The notes under the pieces are model-generated. The model was not told the DNA's origin, searched no databases, and saw only the letters and a program-made list of their open reading frames with translations. Both the position numbers and the translations under genes were made by a program. DNA of 64,000 nucleotides, from the NCBI GenBank assembly GCA_958296125.1, contig OY282444.1, positions 4,883,266 through 4,947,265 on the forward strand. Direction: 5' to 3'. The stretch is from an uncultured Poribacteria bacterium (GTDB lineage Bacteria > Poribacteria > WGA-4E > PCPOR2b). Positions 45,033 to 52,883 of the stretch are shown here, piece by piece (the stretch's first letter is position 1; each line of letters starts with the position of its first letter).

Positions 45033-46121
45033 ATGAAAGCTGCTGTCCTGTACGAATTAAACCAACCGGTTGTTGTCGAAGATATTGAAATGGAAGGTCC
45101 GAAGAAGGGCGAAGTCCTTGTCAAGATCGCCGCAACGGGTGTTTGTCATAGCTGCTACCATGCGGTCACCGGCAAAATTCCTTATCCGCTTCCGGCGGTG
45201 TTAGGAGATGAGGGGGCGGGGGTTGTTGAGGAGGTTGGATCGGGTGTCACTTTGGTGCAGCCGGGCGACCATGTGATTTTATCGTGGGTGCCCTCTTGTG
45301 GGTATTGCATCTACTGTACGCAAGGCTATCCCAACCTCTGCCTGAAAGCGAGGCAGAGCAAACGTGGATGCCTCTTTGACGGCACAACACGCTACAAAAA
45401 GAATGGGAAACCCATCCACCATTTTGCGTGGGTTGCTTCCTTCGCAGAATATAGCGTAATTCCCCAAGAATCTGCCATACCGATTGATAAAGAGATTCCG
45501 TTGGACAAAGCTGCGCTGATCGGTTGTAGCGTCACGACAGGGGTGTGTGCCGCAACCAATACCGCTCAGGTGCGTCCGGGGAGCAGCGTTGTGGTATTCG
45601 GGGCGGGCGGCATCGGCTTGAATGCCATTCAGGGGGCCGCCATCGCTGGTGCGGAGAAGGTTATTGCGGTGGACCTGCTGGATGCAAAGCTGGAAATGGC
45701 AAGGCAGCTTGGCGCGACTCACACCCTCAACGCTAACAACAGCGATCCCATCCCAGAAATCCAAGCTCTGACAGACGGATTAGGCGCAGATTTTGCCATT
45801 GAAGCGATTGGGGCAAACGTAACCTTCGAGCAAGCGATACGCTCCATACGGCCCCGAGGGAAAGCGGTCTGGGTCGGTGTCTCATCTCAAGAACCGCTAT
45901 CTTTGGAGGCTGGCATACTGGGGGGTGAAAAGATGGTGATGACGAGCACCTACGGCTCGGCGCGCCCCCGCGATGACATGCCCCGTCTGTTAGCACTTTA
46001 CCGCGCTGGTGTCCTCAAATTGGACGAACTGATTAGCCGCACCTACCAGTTGGAGGATATCAATGAGGCATTCGATGACCTGCTCAATGGGAAGGTTGCT
46101 CGCGGGGTGATTCAGTTCTGA
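45033..46121 (+). CDS. Zinc-dependent alcohol dehydrogenase
   Basis: A 362-residue MDR alcohol dehydrogenase of the class III-like type. The catalytic-zinc Cys is in 'ATGVCHSCYH' and the Glu in 'GDEGAGVVEEVG'. The structural zinc motif is 'CGYCIYCTQGYPNLC', and 'VVFGAGGIGLNAIQGA' is the NAD site. It oxidises an alcohol to an aldehyde or ketone with NAD(P). GAGGAGGG precedes ATG. It is the last gene of the operon. Confidence 0.94.
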   Translation: MKAAVLYELNQPVVVEDIEMEGPKKGEVLVKIAATGVCHSCYHAVTGKIPYPLPAVLGDEGAGVVEEVGSGVTLVQPGDHVILSWVPSCGYCIYCTQGYPNLCLKARQSKRGCLFDGTTRYKKNGKPIHHFAWVASFAEYSVIPQESAIPIDKEIPLDKAALIGCSVTTGVCAATNTAQVRPGSSVVVFGAGGIGLNAIQGAAIAGAEKVIAVDLLDAKLEMARQLGATHTLNANNSDPIPEIQALTDGLGADFAIEAIGANVTFEQAIRSIRPRGKAVWVGVSSQEPLSLEAGILGGEKMVMTSTYGSARPRDDMPRLLALYRAGVLKLDELISRTYQLEDINEAFDDLLNGKVARGVIQF

Positions 46122-46136
46122 GGGCGCGGGTAAATT

Positions 46137-46159
46137 GTAGGGAACGGAGATCTCCGTTC
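46137..46159. repeat. Degenerate GTAGGGAA-type palindrome
   Basis: GTAGGGAACGGAGATCTCCGTTC: its 18 bases from 46142 are a perfect palindrome, while the outer right arm has decayed. It lies between convergent genes, shares the arm of the 41848 repeat, and may stop transcription from either side. Confidence 0.5.
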
Positions 46160-46232
46160 ATCTATTCTAAACCCCCGCGGTAATGCGTCCGAAGCACTTA
46201 ACAACTTGTGATCGCGCATCCCTATTTCTTGA

Positions 46233-47396
46233 TCACACAGCGACACTTTCCAGCCAATCCTTACTGACCTCAATCCCAAATCCCGGTGCATCGTTGGGAA
46301 CGAGATGTCCATCCTTGATCACAGCTGTTCCGGGGATGGCGACCATCTCTTCAGGCGGGACCCCCGGTGGTGAGACCCCCTCGGAGCGTTCACCCCAAGT
46401 AATGGCGGGCATCGCAAAGGCGAGATGTTGCCCGTAGGGGTAGTTCATGCCGCCGTGGGTGATTACCGAGATACCCGCGGCTTCGGCGAGGTGGCAAATT
46501 CTAACACACGACGTGATTCCGCCCGCCCATAGCACATCTGGTTGGAATATATCCACAAGGTGCTGGTTGGCAGCCATTGAGAAGGGCAACGGCATATACC
46601 AATGTTCGCCGGTGGCGAGTGTCTGCCACGGTAATCGCTGGCGCACCTGAGCGAACCCCTCAAAATCTTCTGGTATAAGATAATCTTCTAGCCACTTGAG
46701 GCGGTAGGGTCTCAGCAGCTCGGCGAGCCGGACAGTATATTCCACATCTAGCGACATCCAACAGTCTAGCATCAGTTCAATGTCATCGCCGATCAGTTCT
46801 CGCGTTCTAGCGACTTCTACCTCATTTTTGTTGAGCCCCTCCAATCCATCGGCGGGCCCATAGGGCAGCGGAAGTTTGGTTGCCTTGAAGCCCAACTCCA
46901 TATACCATTCGGTCTCAAATCCGGTGGAGTAGCAGAAGATGCTTTCCTTCTGAGGTCCACCGAGAAGTTCATACACCGGCCTGTTTAGCAGCTTACCCTT
47001 CAAATCCCACAGGGCAAGATCAACAGCACTGATAGCATAGCTCGTCGGTCCGGTACTGCCGTAAGGGGCAGCCATGCGGAACATCATGTCAAACAACTTC
47101 TCCGTCGCCATGCAATTTTCGCCCACAAGGTGTTGGGTGAAATGGTCGTTGATGATTTTGACCACCGGTCCCCCATTAATGGTAACACCAACGCCAAAGG
47201 TGCCGTCGTCAGCGGTGATTACGCAGCCCACTCGATTCCAGCTAGCTCCCCACGACGACCGACGCGCTCTGTAAGCCGGATAGCGAGCCATTGGGCTTGG
47301 TGAGTCGGGTTGATCGGGCGGCGGCGAACTCCGTGGCTGAGTTTTGGGCCTGGGCGATATGTCTATCTCTGCGGCTTTTATCTCCTTAATCTTCAT
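46233..47396 (-). CDS. L-rhamnonate dehydratase-like enolase-superfamily enzyme (3)
   Basis: A 387-residue enolase-superfamily enzyme closest to L-rhamnonate dehydratase. Evidence: 'KLPLPYGPADGLEGLNKNE', 'LMLDCWMSLDVEYTVRLAE', 'WLEDYLIPEDFEGF', 'LATGEHWYMP', 'IFQPDVLWAGGIT' and 'ITHGGMNYPYG'. It would convert a 6-deoxy-acid sugar to 2-keto-3-deoxy-rhamnonate. Position three of the GEHE motif is Trp here, differing from the usual. ATG 47396 is preferred over an upstream GTG, because a purine-rich site lies ahead. Confidence 0.9.
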   Translation of the reverse strand: MKIKEIKAAEIDISPRPKTQPRSSPPPDQPDSPSPMARYPAYRARRSSWGASWNRVGCVITADDGTFGVGVTINGGPVVKIINDHFTQHLVGENCMATEKLFDMMFRMAAPYGSTGPTSYAISAVDLALWDLKGKLLNRPVYELLGGPQKESIFCYSTGFETEWYMELGFKATKLPLPYGPADGLEGLNKNEVEVARTRELIGDDIELMLDCWMSLDVEYTVRLAELLRPYRLKWLEDYLIPEDFEGFAQVRQRLPWQTLATGEHWYMPLPFSMAANQHLVDIFQPDVLWAGGITSCVRICHLAEAAGISVITHGGMNYPYGQHLAFAMPAITWGERSEGVSPPGVPPEEMVAIPGTAVIKDGHLVPNDAPGFGIEVSKDWLESVAV

Positions 47397-47517
47397 CAGC
47401 TTATTTCCCTCCCTCACTAACCTTTGGTGCCAGTTAGTGAGGATGTCGTTTGCATATCGTATCGCTCAACAGCTCATTATTGAACCCATGAACCAATTAC
47501 GTTTCACATATCACGTT

Positions 47518-48576
47518 TCACTCGTTGCCCCAAGGATATGATTCAATACGGAAGGATCGCTCGGCGAGTGGCAAGTCAACCTTAGCTCCACCTTGCATTG
47601 ATGAACCGTGAATCGCGAAGCCTATCTCGGTTGCACGGCGGACATGTTCGATGTCGCAGGCGGTTCGTCCACCCGTTTGCACAGCCTGCACCAAATCGCT
47701 CACCATCGCCTTGCCAGCGGGCCAAGGTTCGGTCTCCTCCGGAAGATCTAATGGACGTAATCCTGCCCCAGATGGATCATCCGCTAACCAGAGATAGCTC
47801 TCATTCGCATCATCAAGGAGAAACAAGTGCCCATTTTCGCCCACAACTTCAAAGGTCATGCCTGAGTTTTCGTGACGACCGTCTGGGGTGACATAAAGCA
47901 CTGCTCCATTCGCAAGCCCAATTTGTGCGTGTCCAGCTGGATCCATACGCCGCCGCGAATCAGGAAGTTCCCCTGAAACATCGTCTACCAGTCCGCTGAC
48001 CCACACCGGATCGACATCCCCCGCCAAGCCCAGGATCGCATCATACGAGTGACAACCATGATTAATCAGATTGGACAGCGCATAGGCGACAGCACTTGTG
48101 ACCTCCCCGATTATGCCATCGGCAACCAACTCCCGCAGTGAACGATATCGGGGCATCCAGCGACGGTCCAACGCTAAAAGTAGCGGCACTGCTCGACACG
48201 CGGCGACGATTCGGTCCAGCTCTGCCAAACTAGTAGCGAGGGGTTTGTCACATAGAATGCCGCGCACCCCGGCTTGGACAGCTAACTCAATCTGATCGGC
48301 GTGCATCGTTTGGCGTGTGGCAATACACAGTAGGTCTGGCTGGATCTCCGCTAGCATCTGCCGGTAGTCGTGATAGGTCGGGAGGTCTCCCCAAACCTCT
48401 CGCCAGCAATCCACAAATTCTGTTCGGGTGTCCGCACCGAGGTCAAACACCGCTACCACATCCGTCTCCGGCACAGCGTGAAACGCAGTCGCAAAATTAT
48501 GACTGCCTGGGCTACGATGGGTCATACGGTGGCAGCCTGCAACCGCGACTCGCAATTTATCTTGGCTTTGTCCCAT
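47518..48576 (-). CDS. Gfo/Idh/MocA family oxidoreductase
   Basis: A 352-residue enzyme. 'VAVAGCHRMTHRSPG' is a lengthened NAD loop, 'LCDKPLATSLAELDRIV' the Lys-containing family motif, and 'LALDRRWMPRYRSLR' with 'LINHGCHSYDAILGLAG' the active-site region. ATG 48576 has GAGGAGAG upstream; a longer reading to 48687 would overlap the neighbouring enolase gene and has no ribosome site. It is probably a sugar dehydrogenase of the cluster. Spacing to the enolase gene at 48620 is short, so they share a minus-strand operon. Confidence 0.92.
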   Translation of the reverse strand: MGQSQDKLRVAVAGCHRMTHRSPGSHNFATAFHAVPETDVVAVFDLGADTRTEFVDCWREVWGDLPTYHDYRQMLAEIQPDLLCIATRQTMHADQIELAVQAGVRGILCDKPLATSLAELDRIVAACRAVPLLLALDRRWMPRYRSLRELVADGIIGEVTSAVAYALSNLINHGCHSYDAILGLAGDVDPVWVSGLVDDVSGELPDSRRRMDPAGHAQIGLANGAVLYVTPDGRHENSGMTFEVVGENGHLFLLDDANESYLWLADDPSGAGLRPLDLPEETEPWPAGKAMVSDLVQAVQTGGRTACDIEHVRRATEIGFAIHGSSMQGGAKVDLPLAERSFRIESYPWGNE

Positions 48577-48619
48577 TATTTCTCTCCTCACTCTTAGCTG
48601 TTTGAGACTCCAATTTATT

Positions 48620-49663
48620 CTACCACGAAAATCCAGCGCCCTCCGGTGCAAGGAAACAGCCATCAACGAAGTGGGCCCGTTCCTCATCAGTCAATAAACC
48701 CGTTTCTAGATACAGCGTGTTGGGCAGAGCGCATAGGATATTCAGGTTTATCAGTCCGCCTCCATGCGTACAGCACGGCACACCAAACGCTGCTGCCATC
48801 AAACCGGTGGCAACACATTCAGAGAAGCCCCCTAGGCGAGCGAGATCGACCTGCACGATGTCTATCCCCCGACGGACGAGGAGTTCCTTAAACTCTTCTT
48901 TTCCGTAAAGGTTTTCGCCGGTGGCGATGGGCATGGCAAGCCCTTGCGCGAGTTCGGCGTAGTCATCGTAGTTGCGGGCAGGCAATGGCTCCTCAAGCCA
49001 GAATACACCCATCTCTTGAAACACCTGTCCACGACGCAACGCCTCAAACACCGTGAGTGTCTGGTTGGCATCCACCATAATCGTTATATCTGGACCAATC
49101 TCTGCCTGAATCGTCTCCAGTCGTCGGATGTCCTCCTCCAGTGTCGGCGAACCGACCTTGACCTTCACCGCCTTAAACCCTTGTTCGGCAGATTTAGCGC
49201 AGACCTCCTTGAGTTCGTCAAGATTTAAGTGCATCCAACCCACCATCGTATAGGCGGGCACTCGATCTTTCGCCTGACCGACAAGGCGGTGCGCGGGTTG
49301 TCCTGTCTCCTGTCCAAAAATGTCCCAGAGGGCGACATTCACAGCTGTGAGCGCATACATCGTCATACCGTGGATAGCCTGCTCTTCCAATGCCCGCTTC
49401 AGGTCTTCATGAATCAGTCGAATCGCGAGCGGGTCCCGGCCCACAAGCAGCGGCGCGACCTCCTCATTAAGCATAGTCTGGAGCGTCTCGTTTGCACCCC
49501 GAATTGAGGAGAAGCCAACCGATGAACTACCGACGAGACCTTTATCGGTGTGAACTTTGATGTGAACACGTCCCGGATGTCTATTGGCGCGGAGTGCATC
49601 GGTTATTGGACGCTCCGGCGACGGGGCGATATACAATTCGGTTTCAAGACGAGTGATTTTCAT
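48620..49663 (-). CDS. Mandelate racemase/muconate lactonizing enzyme family dehydratase 4
   Basis: A 347-residue enolase-superfamily enzyme with classical mandelate racemase subgroup motifs: 'AVKVKVGSP' (K-x-K), 'IMVDANQTL' (Asp), 'FWLEEPLPA' (Glu), 'IATGENLYG' (Glu) and 'CTHGGGLIN' (His). The K-x-K base plus His dyad allows racemisation or dehydration of an acid sugar. AAGGAGG precedes the ATG. It is the fourth superfamily member within 11 kb and only distantly similar to the other three. Confidence 0.92.
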   Translation of the reverse strand: MKITRLETELYIAPSPERPITDALRANRHPGRVHIKVHTDKGLVGSSSVGFSSIRGANETLQTMLNEEVAPLLVGRDPLAIRLIHEDLKRALEEQAIHGMTMYALTAVNVALWDIFGQETGQPAHRLVGQAKDRVPAYTMVGWMHLNLDELKEVCAKSAEQGFKAVKVKVGSPTLEEDIRRLETIQAEIGPDITIMVDANQTLTVFEALRRGQVFQEMGVFWLEEPLPARNYDDYAELAQGLAMPIATGENLYGKEEFKELLVRRGIDIVQVDLARLGGFSECVATGLMAAAFGVPCCTHGGGLINLNILCALPNTLYLETGLLTDEERAHFVDGCFLAPEGAGFSW

Positions 49664-49723
49664 TGTTGGCCTCCTTGCGCCTTTGCGTCTTTGCGTTAAA
49701 ATTTCAAATGAACTAAAAAGGGT

Positions 49724-50515
49724 TTACCCCAAAATATCGCTCACAAACTTGAGCGTCGCTTTGGTATTACTGTTGATTTCGTCCACCGTTTCCCCACCAA
49801 CGCATTCGACATATAATGGGCCATCAAAACCACCGGTGACAAGCCCACCGAGGACCGTCTCAAAATCGACGAGCCCTTCGCCCGGCGTGACCATCACATC
49901 AGACACACCATCTTCGACGACACAATCCTTGATAATCGTCGTCGTTACTTTCGGTGCGACGGTCGCTATATCGGTTTCGGGACGAAGTTCGCCTTGGGTA
50001 TAATAGATGATATTGCCCGGATCGTAGCAAATCCCAAAGGCGGGGTGATTCACTTTACCGGCAGCGTCAATGAGATCTTGGATTGTAAGGCTGATTCCAC
50101 CATGTGGCTTCATGGTAATGTTGATACCCACTTCCGCCGCATGCAGCGCAGCCCGACGCATCAGTTCAAAATAATCCGCGTAGTACGCTTCGTTTCCTGT
50201 ACCGCAATCGAGTAGCCATTTCGTGCCGAGCGCAGCGGCGTTGTCGATGAGCCGTTTGTAGTCATCGATAGCAGCTTTCAAGCCGAGATTCAATTTTGTA
50301 CTGCCGATTAACAGTGAGGGGGTCAATCCAGCAGCGGCGGAGGCTTTGCGGGTTTCTGCAATCTCCACGTCTGTACTATCAGCGTTCACGGGAACCTGAC
50401 CGGCGTTGGCGAACACCGCAACATCGGTATATCCAGCAGCTGCGATATGCTCACATGCTTCGGAGAACGTTAGAGAACCGTAGGGACGGGTAGTGCAGCC
50501 GATTGTATATTTCAT
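49724..50515 (-). CDS. Sugar phosphate isomerase/epimerase (xylose-isomerase-like TIM barrel)
   Basis: A 263-residue TIM barrel of the AP-endonuclease-2/xylose isomerase-like family. 'HEAY...LMRRAALHAAEVGINITMKPHGG' blocks, 'GICYDPGNIIYYT', 'TTIIKDCVVE' and 'PLYVECVGGE' are the metal-binding strands. It likely epimerises or isomerises a sugar. It is the first gene of the minus-strand sugar-acid operon. A weak AAAGGG precedes ATG. Confidence 0.85.
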   Translation of the reverse strand: MKYTIGCTTRPYGSLTFSEACEHIAAAGYTDVAVFANAGQVPVNADSTDVEIAETRKASAAAGLTPSLLIGSTKLNLGLKAAIDDYKRLIDNAAALGTKWLLDCGTGNEAYYADYFELMRRAALHAAEVGINITMKPHGGISLTIQDLIDAAGKVNHPAFGICYDPGNIIYYTQGELRPETDIATVAPKVTTTIIKDCVVEDGVSDVMVTPGEGLVDFETVLGGLVTGGFDGPLYVECVGGETVDEINSNTKATLKFVSDILG

Positions 50516-50578
50516 AAAAATAGCCCTTTCAAGTATTCAGGTGATGCTCCTGTGCTCGTCCGAAAATCTGACTGAGGC

Positions 50579-52825
50579 TCAGTGGGAGCCTCGCCCCGCA
50601 GTCAACTGCCTATTTGCGACGTTTTTTTTACCGAAAACGGGAGAGGGGTTCGGGTAAAGCTCCTGATAGATGATATAGCTGTCGATAACTTTTTTGATAT
50701 GACGGCGTGTTTGGGTCAGCCCAATATCTTCGATGAACTCATCCAAATCAGGGATTTGTTTTGCATCTAACCATCGTTGCATCCGACCGGGGCCACCGTT
50801 GTACGCGCCTGCGACCAGTGCGTGATTGTTGTCGAACTGATTCATCAGCTTTTTCATGTACCACGCCCCCATCTGAATGTTGATATCTGGGTTATACAGC
50901 ATTTTTGTATTAAATCGAGGGATTTTGAGGCGACCTGCCAGATAGCGTCCAGTCGCAGGCATAATCTGCATCAACCCTATCGCACCTGCGTAGGAGACGA
51001 TATCGGCGTTGTATCGGCTCTCCTCGCGAATCATCGCAGCGACAAACAGCGGGTCAATTTCATAGTTTGTCGTGTGTTTTTGAAGGAGGTCTGTGTAGTA
51101 AAGTGGATAAAGGTATCGGTAAAGTTCTATTGGTATGGCGTTGTTTTCTCCCCGCAGGGGTTGGAAATTTGATAATTTGTCTGCATATCGGTGAGCCTGC
51201 TGAAACTTCTTGAGTTTTTCGAGGCATAAGATAAGATTATAATAATTATCTCGAAGGTTGGAGGTGTTGCGTTGGACGGTTCCTTCGAGTTCAGTCAAGG
51301 CATCCTCAAAAAGCTTGAGGCGCATCAATTGTTCCACACGGGGCGTTTTCTTAGATCCGATATTTTTCCAAGCAGGACTGTCCAAGGTAATACGGGCCCG
51401 AGGGGTGGCTAGAGTCTCTGATTTGACAAGAACATCGGTTTTTGAGCAAAGACGTTTCAGATGCTTTTTCGCGGATCCGCTGTAATACCAGTGATTTGCC
51501 TTCACGATTTCGCTATATGCGGTCTCCGCTGCCTTCCACTGATTTTGACGTTCGTAGCTTTTTGCTATCCAGAAGTGCGCCGCCTTAGCGAAGCTATTAG
51601 CCGGGAAACCTTTCATCAAAGCCGTGAAGGTTTCAATGCAATCCGCATACCGTTTATTCTTGAATTGAATCCAGCCGATGCGCCAGTATGCTCGCGGCAA
51701 CAGGTCGCTGGGGGTGCTGTGGGTGTATTTGCTCGTCAAGCGACGGTAGGAGGCAATGGCCTTGTCATACTGTTTCTCGTTTTCCTGTACCCACCCAAGA
51801 TCATATAGCGCATCGTCCACCAATGCACTCCAACTGTATTTTTCGATGAAGGCACTCAAATGTTTCTCAGCCAGTTGTGGCTGGTTCTTACGTCGGTAGC
51901 AAAGCGTTGACTGGTAGAGTGCCCGCGTGAGATAGCTACTCGTCGGGTAGAGAGAAACGATTTTGTTGTATGCCTCAAGTGCCGAATCATATTTGCGCTG
52001 ACGGTAGTATGTGCGACCAATATGGTAGGTGGCACGCGCGGTGATTGCGTCCTTATAGCCTGTGCCAACCTTGCGAAATTCCGAAAGGGCATTCATCAGT
52101 TTCCCGCGATTGTATAGTACCATACCGTGCGTCATCCGTTGATTGCGAGTGATCTGGAGTTCTGGGTGTCCTGCGACCAGTTTTTGAAGCGCGTCAAGCG
52201 AATCCTTCGCAATCGTGTCCGCATCGTTTGCATGAATAAGTTGTTGGTAGGTGTCTTGGGCTTGCTTCCAGTTACCCAGTTTTTCATAAGTCTTTGCAGC
52301 CTCATAAGTCGCTTTCCGGACATAACTGTTTTGTGAATCGGCACTAACCCCTAAAAAGCCTTTGAGTGCCATGGCGTAGTTGCCAGTCTGATAATGTGCT
52401 TTGGCGAGCTCATACTTTGCGCTAGCAAGATGGAAACTCCCCGGCTGTTCATCGATCAACCGTTGATACCACGTGATGGCGTTTGGATAATCTTCCATCT
52501 GTCGGTATGATTTTGCCAGATGGTAAATGACATAATCCGCCAAGGGATATATCGGCGAAACGGCTTGCTTATAATGTTGAATCGCTTTGCCCCACTTTTC
52601 CCCCTTCTCGTAACAGGACGCGAGCACATGATGAATCGCCTGCTTCTCCGGATGTGTTGGCTGCGTTTTGAGTAAATCTTCCAAACTTCGGGCGGCCTGA
52701 ACATAGTCTCCCTGATCGACGAGAGTGAGTGCCTTTTTAAAAGCAGGCTCTGCAAATACCTGTGAAATCATACAAACAGTAAGGGCAATAGGGAGTAGAT
52801 AAGTGTAGAGTATTTTTTTGAGCAT
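50579..52825 (-). CDS. Slt-type lytic transglycosylase with N-terminal TPR array
   Basis: A 748-residue exported murein lyase. A signal peptide ('LLPIALTVCMISQVFA') follows ATG 52825; a TTG at 52900 would overlap the previous gene. About 15 helical TPR-like repeats fill residues 20-560 ('WYQRLIDEQPGSFHLASAKYELAKAHY' style). The C-terminal lysozyme-fold domain has the catalytic Glu in 'IREESRYN', 'AGAIGLMQIMP' and 'AGAYNGGPGRMQRWL'. It cleaves peptidoglycan to anhydro-muropeptides in the periplasm. The arrangement mirrors Slt70, with TPRs in place of its alpha-ring. It is the second gene of a two-gene operon. Confidence 0.92.
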   Translation of the reverse strand: MLKKILYTYLLPIALTVCMISQVFAEPAFKKALTLVDQGDYVQAARSLEDLLKTQPTHPEKQAIHHVLASCYEKGEKWGKAIQHYKQAVSPIYPLADYVIYHLAKSYRQMEDYPNAITWYQRLIDEQPGSFHLASAKYELAKAHYQTGNYAMALKGFLGVSADSQNSYVRKATYEAAKTYEKLGNWKQAQDTYQQLIHANDADTIAKDSLDALQKLVAGHPELQITRNQRMTHGMVLYNRGKLMNALSEFRKVGTGYKDAITARATYHIGRTYYRQRKYDSALEAYNKIVSLYPTSSYLTRALYQSTLCYRRKNQPQLAEKHLSAFIEKYSWSALVDDALYDLGWVQENEKQYDKAIASYRRLTSKYTHSTPSDLLPRAYWRIGWIQFKNKRYADCIETFTALMKGFPANSFAKAAHFWIAKSYERQNQWKAAETAYSEIVKANHWYYSGSAKKHLKRLCSKTDVLVKSETLATPRARITLDSPAWKNIGSKKTPRVEQLMRLKLFEDALTELEGTVQRNTSNLRDNYYNLILCLEKLKKFQQAHRYADKLSNFQPLRGENNAIPIELYRYLYPLYYTDLLQKHTTNYEIDPLFVAAMIREESRYNADIVSYAGAIGLMQIMPATGRYLAGRLKIPRFNTKMLYNPDINIQMGAWYMKKLMNQFDNNHALVAGAYNGGPGRMQRWLDAKQIPDLDEFIEDIGLTQTRRHIKKVIDSYIIYQELYPNPSPVFGKKNVANRQLTAGRGSH

Positions 52826-52883
52826 ATCGTTGAGGCGGTTAGGAACGAGACCTATCAGCCAATCCTTAAAAAGATTCAAACGA

